Source of the DNA: Pseudomonas gingeri | GTDB taxonomy: Bacteria > Pseudomonadota > Gammaproteobacteria > Pseudomonadales > Pseudomonadaceae | NCBI RefSeq assembly: GCF_013385425.1 | Contig: NZ_JACAQA010000003.1 | Location: 496,001 to 560,000, forward strand | DNA length: 64,000 nt | Direction: 5' to 3' | Shown: piece after piece, positions 1-7,592 of the stretch | Layout of the letters: each line of letters starts with the position of its first letter | How positions within the stretch are numbered: the stretch's first letter is position 1 | Program-made: the position numbers and the translations under genes | The notes under the pieces: model-generated | The model's input: the letters and a program-made list of their open reading frames with translations, nothing else | What the model was told of the DNA's origin: nothing | The model's database searches: none

Positions 1-457
1 CCGTCGGCATAAACTGAACGGAGCGCTGACTCTTGTCCGCGAGCTCAGTCAACTTGATACCCGGGACTGACTGGCCAGAGGCGATAGGTTCGATGATGTC
101 CTGCGCATTCAGGTAGGTTGCAGGGGTACCGTTGACCCACAGCACCTCATCCCTCATTTCCAGCGTGTCGCCAGGAATACCCACGATCCGCTTGATCAGG
201 CGGATGCCATCCTTGGGTGAGGTGAAGGTCACGACATCGCCCCGGCGAGGATTATCAACCTTGACCAGGGAGATATCAGTGAGAGGCAACTTGAGGTCGT
301 AAGCCACCCGATTCACCAGCACCACATCCCCCTCAACCAAGGTCGGGCGCATGGATCCGGAAGGGATGGGATTCCAATCGGCCAAGGATGTGCGGAAAAC
401 GCCAAAGCACAGCCAGAAAATAATGGCGTAACGGTACCGGCTCAACCAACGTCGCAT
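1..457 (-). CDS. lepB: Signal peptidase I (partial, runs off left edge)
   Basis: A type I signal peptidase cleaves leader peptides from exported proteins at the outer face of the inner membrane. The first 152 codons are visible; the C-terminus lies beyond the window. One membrane segment (about residues 10-26) is followed directly by the Ser nucleophile in PSGSM (Ser35). The general-base Lys lies in RLIKRIVG (Lys89), followed by the conserved IPGD. With only one N-terminal membrane segment it resembles the short, second LepB paralogues of pseudomonads rather than the main two-segment enzyme (inference). The ATG at 457 follows GAGG at a usable distance. It is transcribed out of the window, and no partner is visible. 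Confidence 0.9.
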   Translation of the reverse strand, partial: MRRWLSRYRYAIIFWLCFGVFRTSLADWNPIPSGSMRPTLVEGDVVLVNRVAYDLKLPLTDISLVKVDNPRRGDVVTFTSPKDGIRLIKRIVGIPGDTLEMRDEVLWVNGTPATYLNAQDIIEPIASGQSVPGIKLTELADKSQRSVQFMPT

Positions 458-623
458 ACATCCTCGCAATACAGAAAGGGCTGCAGAGAACGCTCCTGGC
501 ATCCGCCAAGCAACCCGGGGTCATTTTTTGCCAACGTTTACTACAGCGCAAACAGCTTACATGAACAGCGCAGCGACTGGCGATGCCGGTCTCGGAGTGT
601 GTTGTTCGGTCGGGGCGGAGGGT

Positions 624-1520
624 TCAGCTTTTCCCCAACAACGCCAACAATCGCTCGACATCCCCCCGCCCCCGCTTGGCCCCCGGCACAAACGCACAAT
701 ACCCATGCCCAAGCTTCAACGAAACAGCGGAAAGCGCGATCAAGCGCCCCGCCTCCAACTCCCGTTGGGCAATCGCCTTCTGCCCCAGCGCAATGCCCAT
801 GCCCAACCTGGCCAACGTCACCGACAAACTCGATAACCCCGAGCGCCGACCATGGGCAGGGTCCGGCGGATTGTCCAACCGCTCGGCGGCAAACCAGTCG
901 CTCCACGTAGGGTGCGACGCATAATTGGCCCCCCATTGCGTATGAATAAACAGGCTCTCGTGAACAAGCGCGAGGTCAAAGTCCTTGTTCCCATGTCGGT
1001 ACCACAACTCCGGCGCGCACACCGGCAGCACTTCGTCATGGAACAAGGGAATGGCCTCACACGCAGGATAGTGATAGTCCCCGTAACTGACCCGCAGGTC
1101 CACGTCATGTCGGGCGAGGTCAACGGGGTCGTCCTCCACACGGACATCCACCGACAGTTGCGGGTAGAACTCCACAAGTTCCATGAGCTTGGGCGCCAGC
1201 CAACATTCCGCCAGGGAAAACGGCACGCTGACAATCAGCCGGGTGCGAATCTCGCCTTCCAGGGTGCGCAGGGTCATCGCGGCAATTTCGTTCAACGCCC
1301 GCGAGGTTTGCGGGTACATCGCCAAGCCTGCATCGGTCAGGGCCAGGCGATTGCCGTTGCGGACGAACAGCTTCTTGCCGAAGAAGTCTTCCAGATGACG
1401 GATTTGCTGGCTGACGGCCGCGGATGACACCCCCAGCTCAGCCCCCGCCAACACGAAGCTGCCCAGGCGCGCGGCGACCTCGAATGTACGCACGGCATTG
1501 AGCGGTGGTAAGCGTTGCAT
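624..1520 (-). CDS. LysR-family regulator (GcvA-like)
   Basis: This LysR-type regulator has 298 residues. A winged helix-turn-helix in the first ~60 residues (PPLNAVRTFEVAARLGSF, then VSSAAVSQQIRHLE) is followed by a substrate-binding domain with the PVCAPEL segment typical of the GcvA/AmpR branch. An upstream extension is open, but the ATG at 1520 is preceded by GGAAGAG at good spacing, so I start it there. It is divergent from the oxygenase and binding-protein genes at 1627-3351, which are its likely targets. An inverted repeat at 1541-1561 sits between them. The inducer is unknown; given the neighbours an amino acid is plausible (inference). Confidence 0.88.
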   Translation of the reverse strand: MQRLPPLNAVRTFEVAARLGSFVLAGAELGVSSAAVSQQIRHLEDFFGKKLFVRNGNRLALTDAGLAMYPQTSRALNEIAAMTLRTLEGEIRTRLIVSVPFSLAECWLAPKLMELVEFYPQLSVDVRVEDDPVDLARHDVDLRVSYGDYHYPACEAIPLFHDEVLPVCAPELWYRHGNKDFDLALVHESLFIHTQWGANYASHPTWSDWFAAERLDNPPDPAHGRRSGLSSLSVTLARLGMGIALGQKAIAQRELEAGRLIALSAVSLKLGHGYCAFVPGAKRGRGDVERLLALLGKS

Positions 1521-1540
1521 AAGCGCTCTTCCCATAAGTT

Positions 1541-1561
1541 TTACTAGGGGGAGCCTAACAA
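1541..1561. promoter_or_regulatory. Candidate LysR operator in the divergent region
   Basis: TTACTAGG and CCTAACAA form 8-base arms around a 5-base spacer (6 of 8 positions complementary). The site lies between the LysR start (1520) and the oxygenase start (1627), where a LysR protein controlling itself and its divergent target would bind. Assignment is by position and symmetry only. Confidence 0.4.
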
Positions 1562-1626
1562 TTTGTGCCGTTGTTGCGAAGTTTTTCGTGGGGTAAGTTG
1601 GGGCCATCTACAACGAGAGGGTCATC

Positions 1627-2415
1627 ATGAACAACGTCATGGATCTTGAGCGCTTTCCACTCGACCGCGAAGGCAGCAATGGGTGGAATGAACTGGTCGA
1701 TAGGTGCCGTACCGAATTGAAGCGCAACGGCATGTTCAACCTGGAAGGCTTCATCATGGCCGACGCGGTGCGTCAGGCGGCTGAGCACATTCGGCCAACC
1801 ATGAGCCGTGAATCCCATACCCACAGCCGCACCCACAATATTTACTTCAAACCGACAATCGAGGGTTTGCCGGCGGATCACCCGGCGCTGCGCCAGGTCG
1901 AGACGGTCAGCCATACCCTGTGCGCCGATCAACTCAAGGGCAGCCTGGTGAACGAGGTGTACGAGTACCCGCCGCTGCTGGCCTTTCTGGCCGCGGTGAT
2001 GGAAAAGCCGCAATTGCACCTGATGGCCGACCCGTTGGCCCGCGTCAACGTGATGAGCTATCGCCACGGCGAGACCTTGAACTGGCACTTCGATCGCTCT
2101 GAGTTCACCACCACGCTGATGCTCCAAGCGCCCGACGAGGGCGGTGAGTTCCAGTACCGCAGCGACTTGCGTAGCGCCGATGATCCCAACTATGCCGGCG
2201 TCGCCGAGTTGCTCGAAGGGCGTGATCCGCAGGTGCAGACACTCACCTTGCGCGCGGGCACGCTGAATGTGTTTCGCGGCAAGAACACGGCCCATCGCGT
2301 CACCCCCGTGCACGGTGCCCGGGAACGCATGGTGGCGGTGTTCTCCTACTACGAAAAACCCGACGTGCTGTTCAGCGTCGAGGAACAGCTGGGCTTCTAT
2401 GGCCGAACGGCCTGA
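1627..2415 (+). CDS. 2-oxoglutarate/Fe(II)-dependent oxygenase, probable amino-acid hydroxylase related to BesD/HalD-type enzymes
   Basis: This is a 262-residue cupin-fold oxygenase. The iron facial triad is visible as His154-x-Asp156 (WHFDRSEF) and His223 (NTAHRVTP), with Arg232/Arg234 as candidate 2-oxoglutarate ligands. The C-terminal block FSYYEKPDVLF and the overall length recall the BesD/HalD family, which chlorinates or hydroxylates free amino acids. Halogenases of that family replace the triad Asp with Gly to open a chloride site. Here Asp is kept, so hydroxylation is predicted (inference). The next gene encodes an amino-acid-type periplasmic binding protein and a LysR regulator is divergent, consistent with a free amino-acid substrate. 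The ATG at 1627 follows GAGAGGGTCATC. Family placement is from memory. Confidence 0.72.
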   Translation: MNNVMDLERFPLDREGSNGWNELVDRCRTELKRNGMFNLEGFIMADAVRQAAEHIRPTMSRESHTHSRTHNIYFKPTIEGLPADHPALRQVETVSHTLCADQLKGSLVNEVYEYPPLLAFLAAVMEKPQLHLMADPLARVNVMSYRHGETLNWHFDRSEFTTTLMLQAPDEGGEFQYRSDLRSADDPNYAGVAELLEGRDPQVQTLTLRAGTLNVFRGKNTAHRVTPVHGARERMVAVFSYYEKPDVLFSVEEQLGFYGRTA

Positions 2416-2496
2416 TCCATCCGTACCACTCAAACAAGAAGATCACCCGTCACTGCTTGCCCCTGCCGAACCTTTTCGAACTCTTTGGGGAAACAC

Positions 2497-3351
2497 ATGC
2501 ACGCCATCACTCGCTCCACCCGCACCCTTTTTACCTGCTGCGCCCTGAGCGGCGTGCTGTTCACCGGCATGGCCACGGCCAAGGATTGGACCACCGTCCG
2601 GGTGGCCACCGAGGGGGCTTATGAACCTTGGAACAGCACCCTGCCGAACGGCGAGATTTCCGGTTTCGAACCTGAGTTGCTGAAGGACCTGTGCGCGAGA
2701 ATCCAGCTTGAGTGCAAGCTCCAGGCCCAGGACTGGGACGGCATGATCGCCGGGATGAATGCCGGCAAGTTCGACATGCTGATGGACGCCATCGTTATTA
2801 CGCCAGAGCGCCAGGCCATCGTCGATTTCTCGCGGCCCTATGCGGCCACACAAGGTGTGTTCGTCAGTGCCACGCCGGCGATGATCGCAACCGCGCCAAG
2901 CACGCAGACGGTAAAACTCAGCGGTGACCCCATCCAGGATCAAGCCGCCATCGAGAAGCTCAAGGCCCTGGTCAAAGGCAAGACCATCGGCATCCAGTCG
3001 GGAACGGCCTACACGGACTTCGTGGAGAAAAACTTCAAAGGCGTGGCGACCATCAGGACCTACAAGAAGTCCGGTGAGCACATGATGGACCTGAACGCCG
3101 GCCGCATTGATTTTGCCTTTGACGACGTGACGTTCTTTTCCTCCGCGCTGCAAAATCCCGAGAACCAGGCGGTGCAGATGGTCGGCCCGAAGATTGGCGG
3201 ACCGATCTGGGGCCCGGGTGAGGCGCTGGCGTTCAGAAAGTCCGATGCGGACTTGAAGGCCCGGTTTAACCAGGCTTTGAGCGCAGCCTTGGCGGACGGG
3301 ACAGTCAAGAAACTCTCGGAAAAATGGTTCAAGGCCGATATAGCGCCTTGA
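2497..3351 (+). CDS. Periplasmic amino-acid-binding protein of an ABC transporter
   Basis: The protein has 284 residues: a signal peptide (about residues 1-24, ending ATA before KDWTTVRVATEG) and a type-2 periplasmic binding fold. Typical lysine/arginine/ornithine-class segments include YEPWN, GFEPELLKDLC, CKLQAQDWDGMIAGMNAGKFDML and SAALADGTVKKLSEKWF. The ATG at 2497 follows GGGGAAACAC. It lies 81 nt downstream of the 2OG oxygenase, probably in the same operon, but no permease or ATPase gene follows. It must borrow a transporter or act as a sensor subunit (inference). Ligand class is likely polar or basic amino acid; the exact ligand cannot be read. Confidence 0.88.
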   Translation: MHAITRSTRTLFTCCALSGVLFTGMATAKDWTTVRVATEGAYEPWNSTLPNGEISGFEPELLKDLCARIQLECKLQAQDWDGMIAGMNAGKFDMLMDAIVITPERQAIVDFSRPYAATQGVFVSATPAMIATAPSTQTVKLSGDPIQDQAAIEKLKALVKGKTIGIQSGTAYTDFVEKNFKGVATIRTYKKSGEHMMDLNAGRIDFAFDDVTFFSSALQNPENQAVQMVGPKIGGPIWGPGEALAFRKSDADLKARFNQALSAALADGTVKKLSEKWFKADIAP

Positions 3352-3353
3352 CA

Positions 3354-3365
3354 CCCTTATAAGGG
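3354..3365. other. Perfect 12-base palindrome after the binding-protein gene
   Basis: CCCTTATAAGGG begins two bases after the stop codon of the binding-protein gene. It has no loop and no T-tract, so it is not a convincing terminator. A GC-rich stretch follows to about 3385. Confidence 0.25.
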
Positions 3366-3442
3366 GGCGGCGGGAGGGGGCGGCATCTACTGCGAGCCTT
3401 ATCAGCAGCCATAGATGCCCTAACGCTCATAATTCATTTGAA

Positions 3443-4078
3443 ATGCTGGCTATTTGCCGGTATTTCTATGCGCCTTTTTTAAGAGCAAAGAAGCTGAATT
3501 TCTTGAACCGGGCTGAAAGTAAAATCGGGCAGACTCCTCCGTCGAGGAACCGGAACGGGTTTGCCATGGGCCACTTCTGCGTCTGGCTGGTGTTCGGCAC
3601 TGTTTTCTATCTGGGCCACGAGTTGGACCGGATCTTTGGACTTTATCTTCTCCTGGTCCCCCTGCTCGTTATCCCTGCCCTGATCGCCTCGTGTGCTTTT
3701 GTCATAGGCCTTGTGGCCAATCTATGGGCCCGTCGATGGCGAAGGTTGATGTCTGTTGTCGCGGCACCCGCCGTGACGATCGGGCTACTGGCGGCATCGA
3801 CCCATTATCAAATAAGCCCCGAATGGATTCATTTTCAGCTGACCCGCAGTCATTACACGGAACTGGTGCGCAACCTGCCCGGACCGTCTCCCAAGTATCA
3901 GGAATGGGACTGGGGTGAAACCGGTGGAGCTGGCAGCGCAAATATCTTCCACAGTCTTGTCTACGATGAAACGGACAACCCACTTAATCGGCCCGAACAA
4001 TCGGGACACAATGAAGCGATCTCTTCAGCGCGACCGTGTGGGGATCATTTCTTTTTAGTCACTGATACTTTTCAGTGA
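3443..4078 (+). CDS. Hypothetical membrane protein
   Basis: I do not recognise this protein. If started at 3443 it has 211 residues; an internal ATG at 3566 would give 170, and the first 40 residues look less protein-like, so the start is open. Three hydrophobic segments can be seen (roughly residues 44-62, 66-92 and 100-118), the second pair separated by a basic ARRWRR loop. A soluble ~90-residue C-terminal tail follows. No signature motif is visible. It stands alone between the binding protein and a GNAT remnant. Confidence 0.55.
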   Translation: MLAICRYFYAPFLRAKKLNFLNRAESKIGQTPPSRNRNGFAMGHFCVWLVFGTVFYLGHELDRIFGLYLLLVPLLVIPALIASCAFVIGLVANLWARRWRRLMSVVAAPAVTIGLLAASTHYQISPEWIHFQLTRSHYTELVRNLPGPSPKYQEWDWGETGGAGSANIFHSLVYDETDNPLNRPEQSGHNEAISSARPCGDHFFLVTDTFQ

Positions 4079-4095
4079 ATGGTAAAAAACCTTTC

Positions 4096-4221
4096 TTAAG
4101 GCACGGGACCGGGCTTCCTGCCGATTCGCGGGATGTAAGACGAATAGGCTTCGGCCACCAGGGCTGTTATCTGCTCGACATCATCTTGAGTGGCCTTGCG
4201 AATACTCGTCTGTACATCCAT
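4096..4221 (-). pseudogene. N-terminal remnant of a GNAT acetyltransferase
   Basis: An ATG at 4221 opens a 41-codon frame starting MDVQTSIRKATQDDVEQI and ending SYIPRIGRKPGPVP before a stop at 4096-4098. Beta-1/alpha-1 of GNAT enzymes (IRxATxDD) and the YIPRIGRxPGP segment are clear. The acetyl-CoA-binding part of the usual ~150-170 residues is absent: downstream sequence is unrelated and runs into the membrane-protein gene. I read it as a truncated, nonfunctional gene. Confidence 0.7.
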
Positions 4222-4296
4222 TGCATGACCACTCGGAGATAGGTGATGGGGAGCGGAAACTGGCCGGCGTCAATTCCCGGCTGAAGCAGCCTTCGA

Positions 4297-5202
4297 TCAT
4301 CGCGCTAGAAAAGGCTCGATCAGCGTCGCGAACCACTCGATAAACATGCCGAGCCGGCGCGAGCGCTGTCGCCGATCAGGATACAACACCGAAACCGTCA
4401 TGGGTGCCGCTCGGTACGCGGGCATGACTTCAACCAGAACCCCGGCCTCCAGCAGATGCCGGACATCGAACAACGGTACCTGGATCAGTCCCAGCCCGGC
4501 ACAGCAGCTGGCGATATAGTTTTCAGCGTTGTTCACCACGACCTGGCTGGGCAGTGCCCGGGACTGTTCGACACCCTCGAGGACGTATTCCCAAGGTAAC
4601 TCCTGGCCACCGAGGGTGGGCGCGTAGCCGATACACAGATGACCGTCCTCCAGATCATCAGGATGCTCCGGCACACCCCATTCGGCCAGATACCCCGGGC
4701 TCGCGCAGTTGACCAGTAGCACCTGCCCCAAGGGTTTTACCACCAGGCTGCTGCTCTCTGGCGTGCCGAAACGGATCACGCAATCGACCCCCTCCTCTAT
4801 CGGATTGATGGCCCGATCAGTGGAGCCCAAACAGAGTTGAAGTCCTGGGTAGCGACGCAGCAAGTCGGGCAATGCCGGGATGATCAGGCGCCGGGCGATG
4901 CGACTGGGTGCATCGACACTCAGCCGCCCCAAGACGTGCTGCTGATGGGTCTGGAACAGTTGGTCGATATCATCGATATCCAGCAGCACCCGCCGTGCAC
5001 GCTCCAGCAACTGGCTGCCGTCGGCGGTCAGGCTGACCTTGCGCGTGGTGCGATGCAGCAGGCGCGTGCCGACATCCGCCTCCAGTTTCTGCACAGCCGC
5101 GGACACCGTCGCCCGTGGCAGTTTCAACACCCGCGCGGCCTGGATGAAACTGCCCAGCTCGGCCACCTGAAGAAAGACCCGGTATTGCTCAATTCTGTCC
5201 AT
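4297..5202 (-). CDS. LysR-family regulator (CrgA-like)
   Basis: This 301-residue regulator starts MDRIEQYRVFLQVAELGSF and has the helix-turn-helix segment LPRATVSAAVQKLE. RLLHRTTRKVSLTADG marks the CrgA/PtxR branch of LysR proteins, which often control nearby oxidoreductases or transporters. It lies 6 nt downstream of the LtrA gene on the same strand. The SDR, LtrA and LysR genes may therefore be one transcription unit, with the regulator as last gene. There is no divergent partner, so the target cannot be deduced from position. Confidence 0.88.
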   Translation of the reverse strand: MDRIEQYRVFLQVAELGSFIQAARVLKLPRATVSAAVQKLEADVGTRLLHRTTRKVSLTADGSQLLERARRVLLDIDDIDQLFQTHQQHVLGRLSVDAPSRIARRLIIPALPDLLRRYPGLQLCLGSTDRAINPIEEGVDCVIRFGTPESSSLVVKPLGQVLLVNCASPGYLAEWGVPEHPDDLEDGHLCIGYAPTLGGQELPWEYVLEGVEQSRALPSQVVVNNAENYIASCCAGLGLIQVPLFDVRHLLEAGVLVEVMPAYRAAPMTVSVLYPDRRQRSRRLGMFIEWFATLIEPFLAR

Positions 5203-5208
5203 AGGCCG

Positions 5209-6411
5209 TCAATGCTTGAGGGTTGCGTGGGCGTGCCGGGCTCGATAGCGCCTGACCACGCGTCCTTCAATAACACACACCACCAGCATCACCGCCGTGG
5301 TCAGCCAGCTCATCATCAGCAGGTCCGTGGTATAGGCGACGGGCACCAGCGCCAGCAGTAACAGCAGCCCGGCGAGATGGGATTTGGGCACCACCCGATA
5401 CACCACACGCTTGTACAGAATGCTGCCGAACAGGTAGATCATCGGACCGGCCACAAGGGTAATGGCATCGACCATCGACAGGTGCCTGTCGGGATGCAGC
5501 ATCACCAGATCGTTACCCACGGCCGTGGTGATGATCCCCGCCACCAGAATGGCGTGGATATAGTGAAAGTAGGCGCCGATACGGCCCGGATCCTCGGCGC
5601 TGGTGATGCGCTGCGTGGCGTCCTTGCCGGCGGTTCCGAAGTACAACCACCACATCGCCAGGGTACCGAGGAACGTCGCTCCCAGGCCCAGCAGGATAGC
5701 CATGTCCCAATGCCCGGTTTCGCCCAGGACCGCGCCGCTGGCCAGCAGGGTTTCGCCCAGGGCGACAATCACGAACAACTGGCAGCGCTCGGCCAGATGG
5801 CCGCCTTCGATGGTCCAGTCACTCGTACGCGAACGTCCCAGGCCGGGGAAGGCAAAACCGAACATGGGCGAGATGTACTCGCACAACACGGCGATCAACC
5901 AGAGGCCAATGCGCAGCGGCCCGTCCACACAGGCACCGGCCACCCAGAACACTGCGGCCACCACCACCCAGCCGAGCATGCGTCTGAAATTGGGCGCCAG
6001 GGGATGCTCACGGGGCAGTTGCAACACGATAAAGCCCGTGCGCCCGACCTGTATCGAGACATAGGCCAGGGCAAAAACCGGTCCGCGCCCGGCAAAAGCC
6101 TCGGGGATACTGGCGGCCATCAGCAGGGCCGGGATCATCAGGGCAAAGATCAGCCCCCGTATCAACGGCGTCTCGGGATCGAACCAGTTGGTGACCCAGC
6201 CGGTGTACTGCCAGCCCAGCCACACGGCGAACCACAGGACCAGGGTCTCCATCACCCCGACCCCGGTCAGATGATTGAGCAAGCCGTGACTGAGTTGCGT
6301 CACGGCGAACACATACACCAGATCGAACATGAGTTCTTCGAAGGTCACCCGCGCATGATGGCCGTCGCGATGGCGAAGCAAAGGATGAGGCGCGTGCTGG
6401 TTTACGCTCAT
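5209..6411 (-). CDS. LtrA-family (low temperature requirement A) integral membrane protein
   Basis: The protein has 400 residues. Its N-terminus carries the LtrA hallmark EELMFDLVYVFAVTQLSH, followed by about ten hydrophobic segments up to the basic C-terminal tail RRYRARHAH. LtrA proteins were named from Listeria growth at low temperature; their biochemical role is unknown. The ATG at 6411 is used rather than the TTG two codons upstream. It lies between an SDR gene (76 nt upstream) and a LysR gene (6 nt downstream) on the same strand. Confidence 0.85.
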   Translation of the reverse strand: MSVNQHAPHPLLRHRDGHHARVTFEELMFDLVYVFAVTQLSHGLLNHLTGVGVMETLVLWFAVWLGWQYTGWVTNWFDPETPLIRGLIFALMIPALLMAASIPEAFAGRGPVFALAYVSIQVGRTGFIVLQLPREHPLAPNFRRMLGWVVVAAVFWVAGACVDGPLRIGLWLIAVLCEYISPMFGFAFPGLGRSRTSDWTIEGGHLAERCQLFVIVALGETLLASGAVLGETGHWDMAILLGLGATFLGTLAMWWLYFGTAGKDATQRITSAEDPGRIGAYFHYIHAILVAGIITTAVGNDLVMLHPDRHLSMVDAITLVAGPMIYLFGSILYKRVVYRVVPKSHLAGLLLLLALVPVAYTTDLLMMSWLTTAVMLVVCVIEGRVVRRYRARHAHATLKH

Positions 6412-6487
6412 GTCCAACCCCGTGGCCTGGTAGTGTCGGGAAAAAGTGTCAACGCGCCTTGCCGGGGTTGCAATGTTTTTTATCGAC

Positions 6488-7261
6488 TCACTTGGTGGTG
6501 TAGCCGCCGTTGATCAGGATCGTCTGGCCGGTGACCCACCAGCCGTCGCTGACCAGATGGCGAATGAACGGCACCACATCCGCGATATCCGTCAGCCCGG
6601 TATGGGAGAACGGCGACAGAGCCGCTGCGGTTTTATGGTAGTTGACCGCGTCCTGGCCTTCAGCCGGGTAAAAGAACGGGGTGTCCATGGGGCCCGGGCC
6701 TACCGCCGTCACCGAGATACCGCGTGCGCCCAACTCCTTCGCCGCGGCCCGGGTGAAGTGCTCGACGGGGGCCTTGCCACCGGCATAAGCCGCATAGAAA
6801 GGCGTGAACGCCCCCAGCAACGAGGTGACGATGGAGCAGATCTTGCCGTTGTCGTTGAGCTGTTTACCCGCCTCCTTGATAAAGAAGAAGGCGGACTTGG
6901 CATTGACCGCCATCATCTCGTCGTACTCGGCCTCACTGATATCGGACATCGGTTTTTTCAAGACTTTGCCGACAGTGTTGATCGCAATGTCCGGCCGCCC
7001 CACCGCCGCCACCGCATCCTTGAAGAGTTTTTCCACCGCACCGGCCGTGGTCAGATCGGCCTGCAACGCCACGGCCTCGGCGCCCAAGGCCTTGATCGCC
7101 GCCACAGTGGCCTCGGCATCCGGCTGGCTGGCGGCGCTGTTGTAATGCACCACCACAGCCTTCGCACCTTGTTGCGCCAGGTCCCGAGCGATAAGCCCCC
7201 CCAGATTCTTGGCGCCACCGGCGACAAGCACCACTTTACCTTTGATGGAATGGTCTGGCAT
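6488..7261 (-). CDS. Short-chain dehydrogenase/reductase
   Basis: This classical SDR has 257 residues. The N-terminal Rossmann motif is GGAKNLGG, a divergent form of TGxxxGIG. The catalytic Ser is in VTSLLGAF and YxxxK appears as YAGGK. The C-terminal block VTGQTILINGGY is normal for the FabG-like fold. KVVLVAGG and VVVHYNS suggest NADP preference (inference). The ATG at 7261 is chosen over an upstream in-frame codon because MPDHSIKGKVVLV is the usual N-terminus. It is the first gene of the apparent SDR-LtrA-LysR unit. Substrate unknown. Confidence 0.87.
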   Translation of the reverse strand: MPDHSIKGKVVLVAGGAKNLGGLIARDLAQQGAKAVVVHYNSAASQPDAEATVAAIKALGAEAVALQADLTTAGAVEKLFKDAVAAVGRPDIAINTVGKVLKKPMSDISEAEYDEMMAVNAKSAFFFIKEAGKQLNDNGKICSIVTSLLGAFTPFYAAYAGGKAPVEHFTRAAAKELGARGISVTAVGPGPMDTPFFYPAEGQDAVNYHKTAAALSPFSHTGLTDIADVVPFIRHLVSDGWWVTGQTILINGGYTTK

Positions 7262-7592
7262 GGCGTAGCTCCTGGCTGATGAAAGTACGCCACAGTCTAG
7301 AGAGGCATTGCACAAAGATAAGCCAGTGAAGGCTGGATGATCTGTCCAGGTATTACGACCAATCCTCAGTGGCGAGCGGAGAAAGTCTCAGAGAGATCCC
7401 CGCACCTGAAAAAGCCATGACTCATCAGCCACTTCTATCGACCGTTATCACAAACACCTATTTTCCATAAAACCTGGCAATTTCTCGTCGGATTGCCCTA
7501 CAAGCCGCTCTATCTCAAGCCATTCAGCCTATAGCATCAAAACTGAAACATTGGTAATTTGCGCCGCACGTGATTACCCCAGAGTTCTAATA
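7262..7592. other. 331-base intergenic region upstream of fadL
   Basis: This divergent region between the SDR (minus) and fadL (plus) holds both promoters. The ~150 bases nearest fadL are AT-rich compared with the surroundings, as expected for a promoter. I looked for a PsrA-like GAAAC-N4-GTTTC operator and found only a GAAAC half-site at about 7546. No small gene or hairpin stands out. Confidence 0.4.

Noticed and set aside
5209-6411. LtrA homologue considered as a group II intron LtrA maturase
   Set aside because: The sequence is a polytopic membrane protein with the EELMFDLVYVFAVTQLSH motif. It has no reverse transcriptase motif; only the gene name is shared.
7540-7560. PsrA-type operator in front of fadL
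   Set aside because: Only a GAAAC half-site is present; the matching GTTTC arm is missing.
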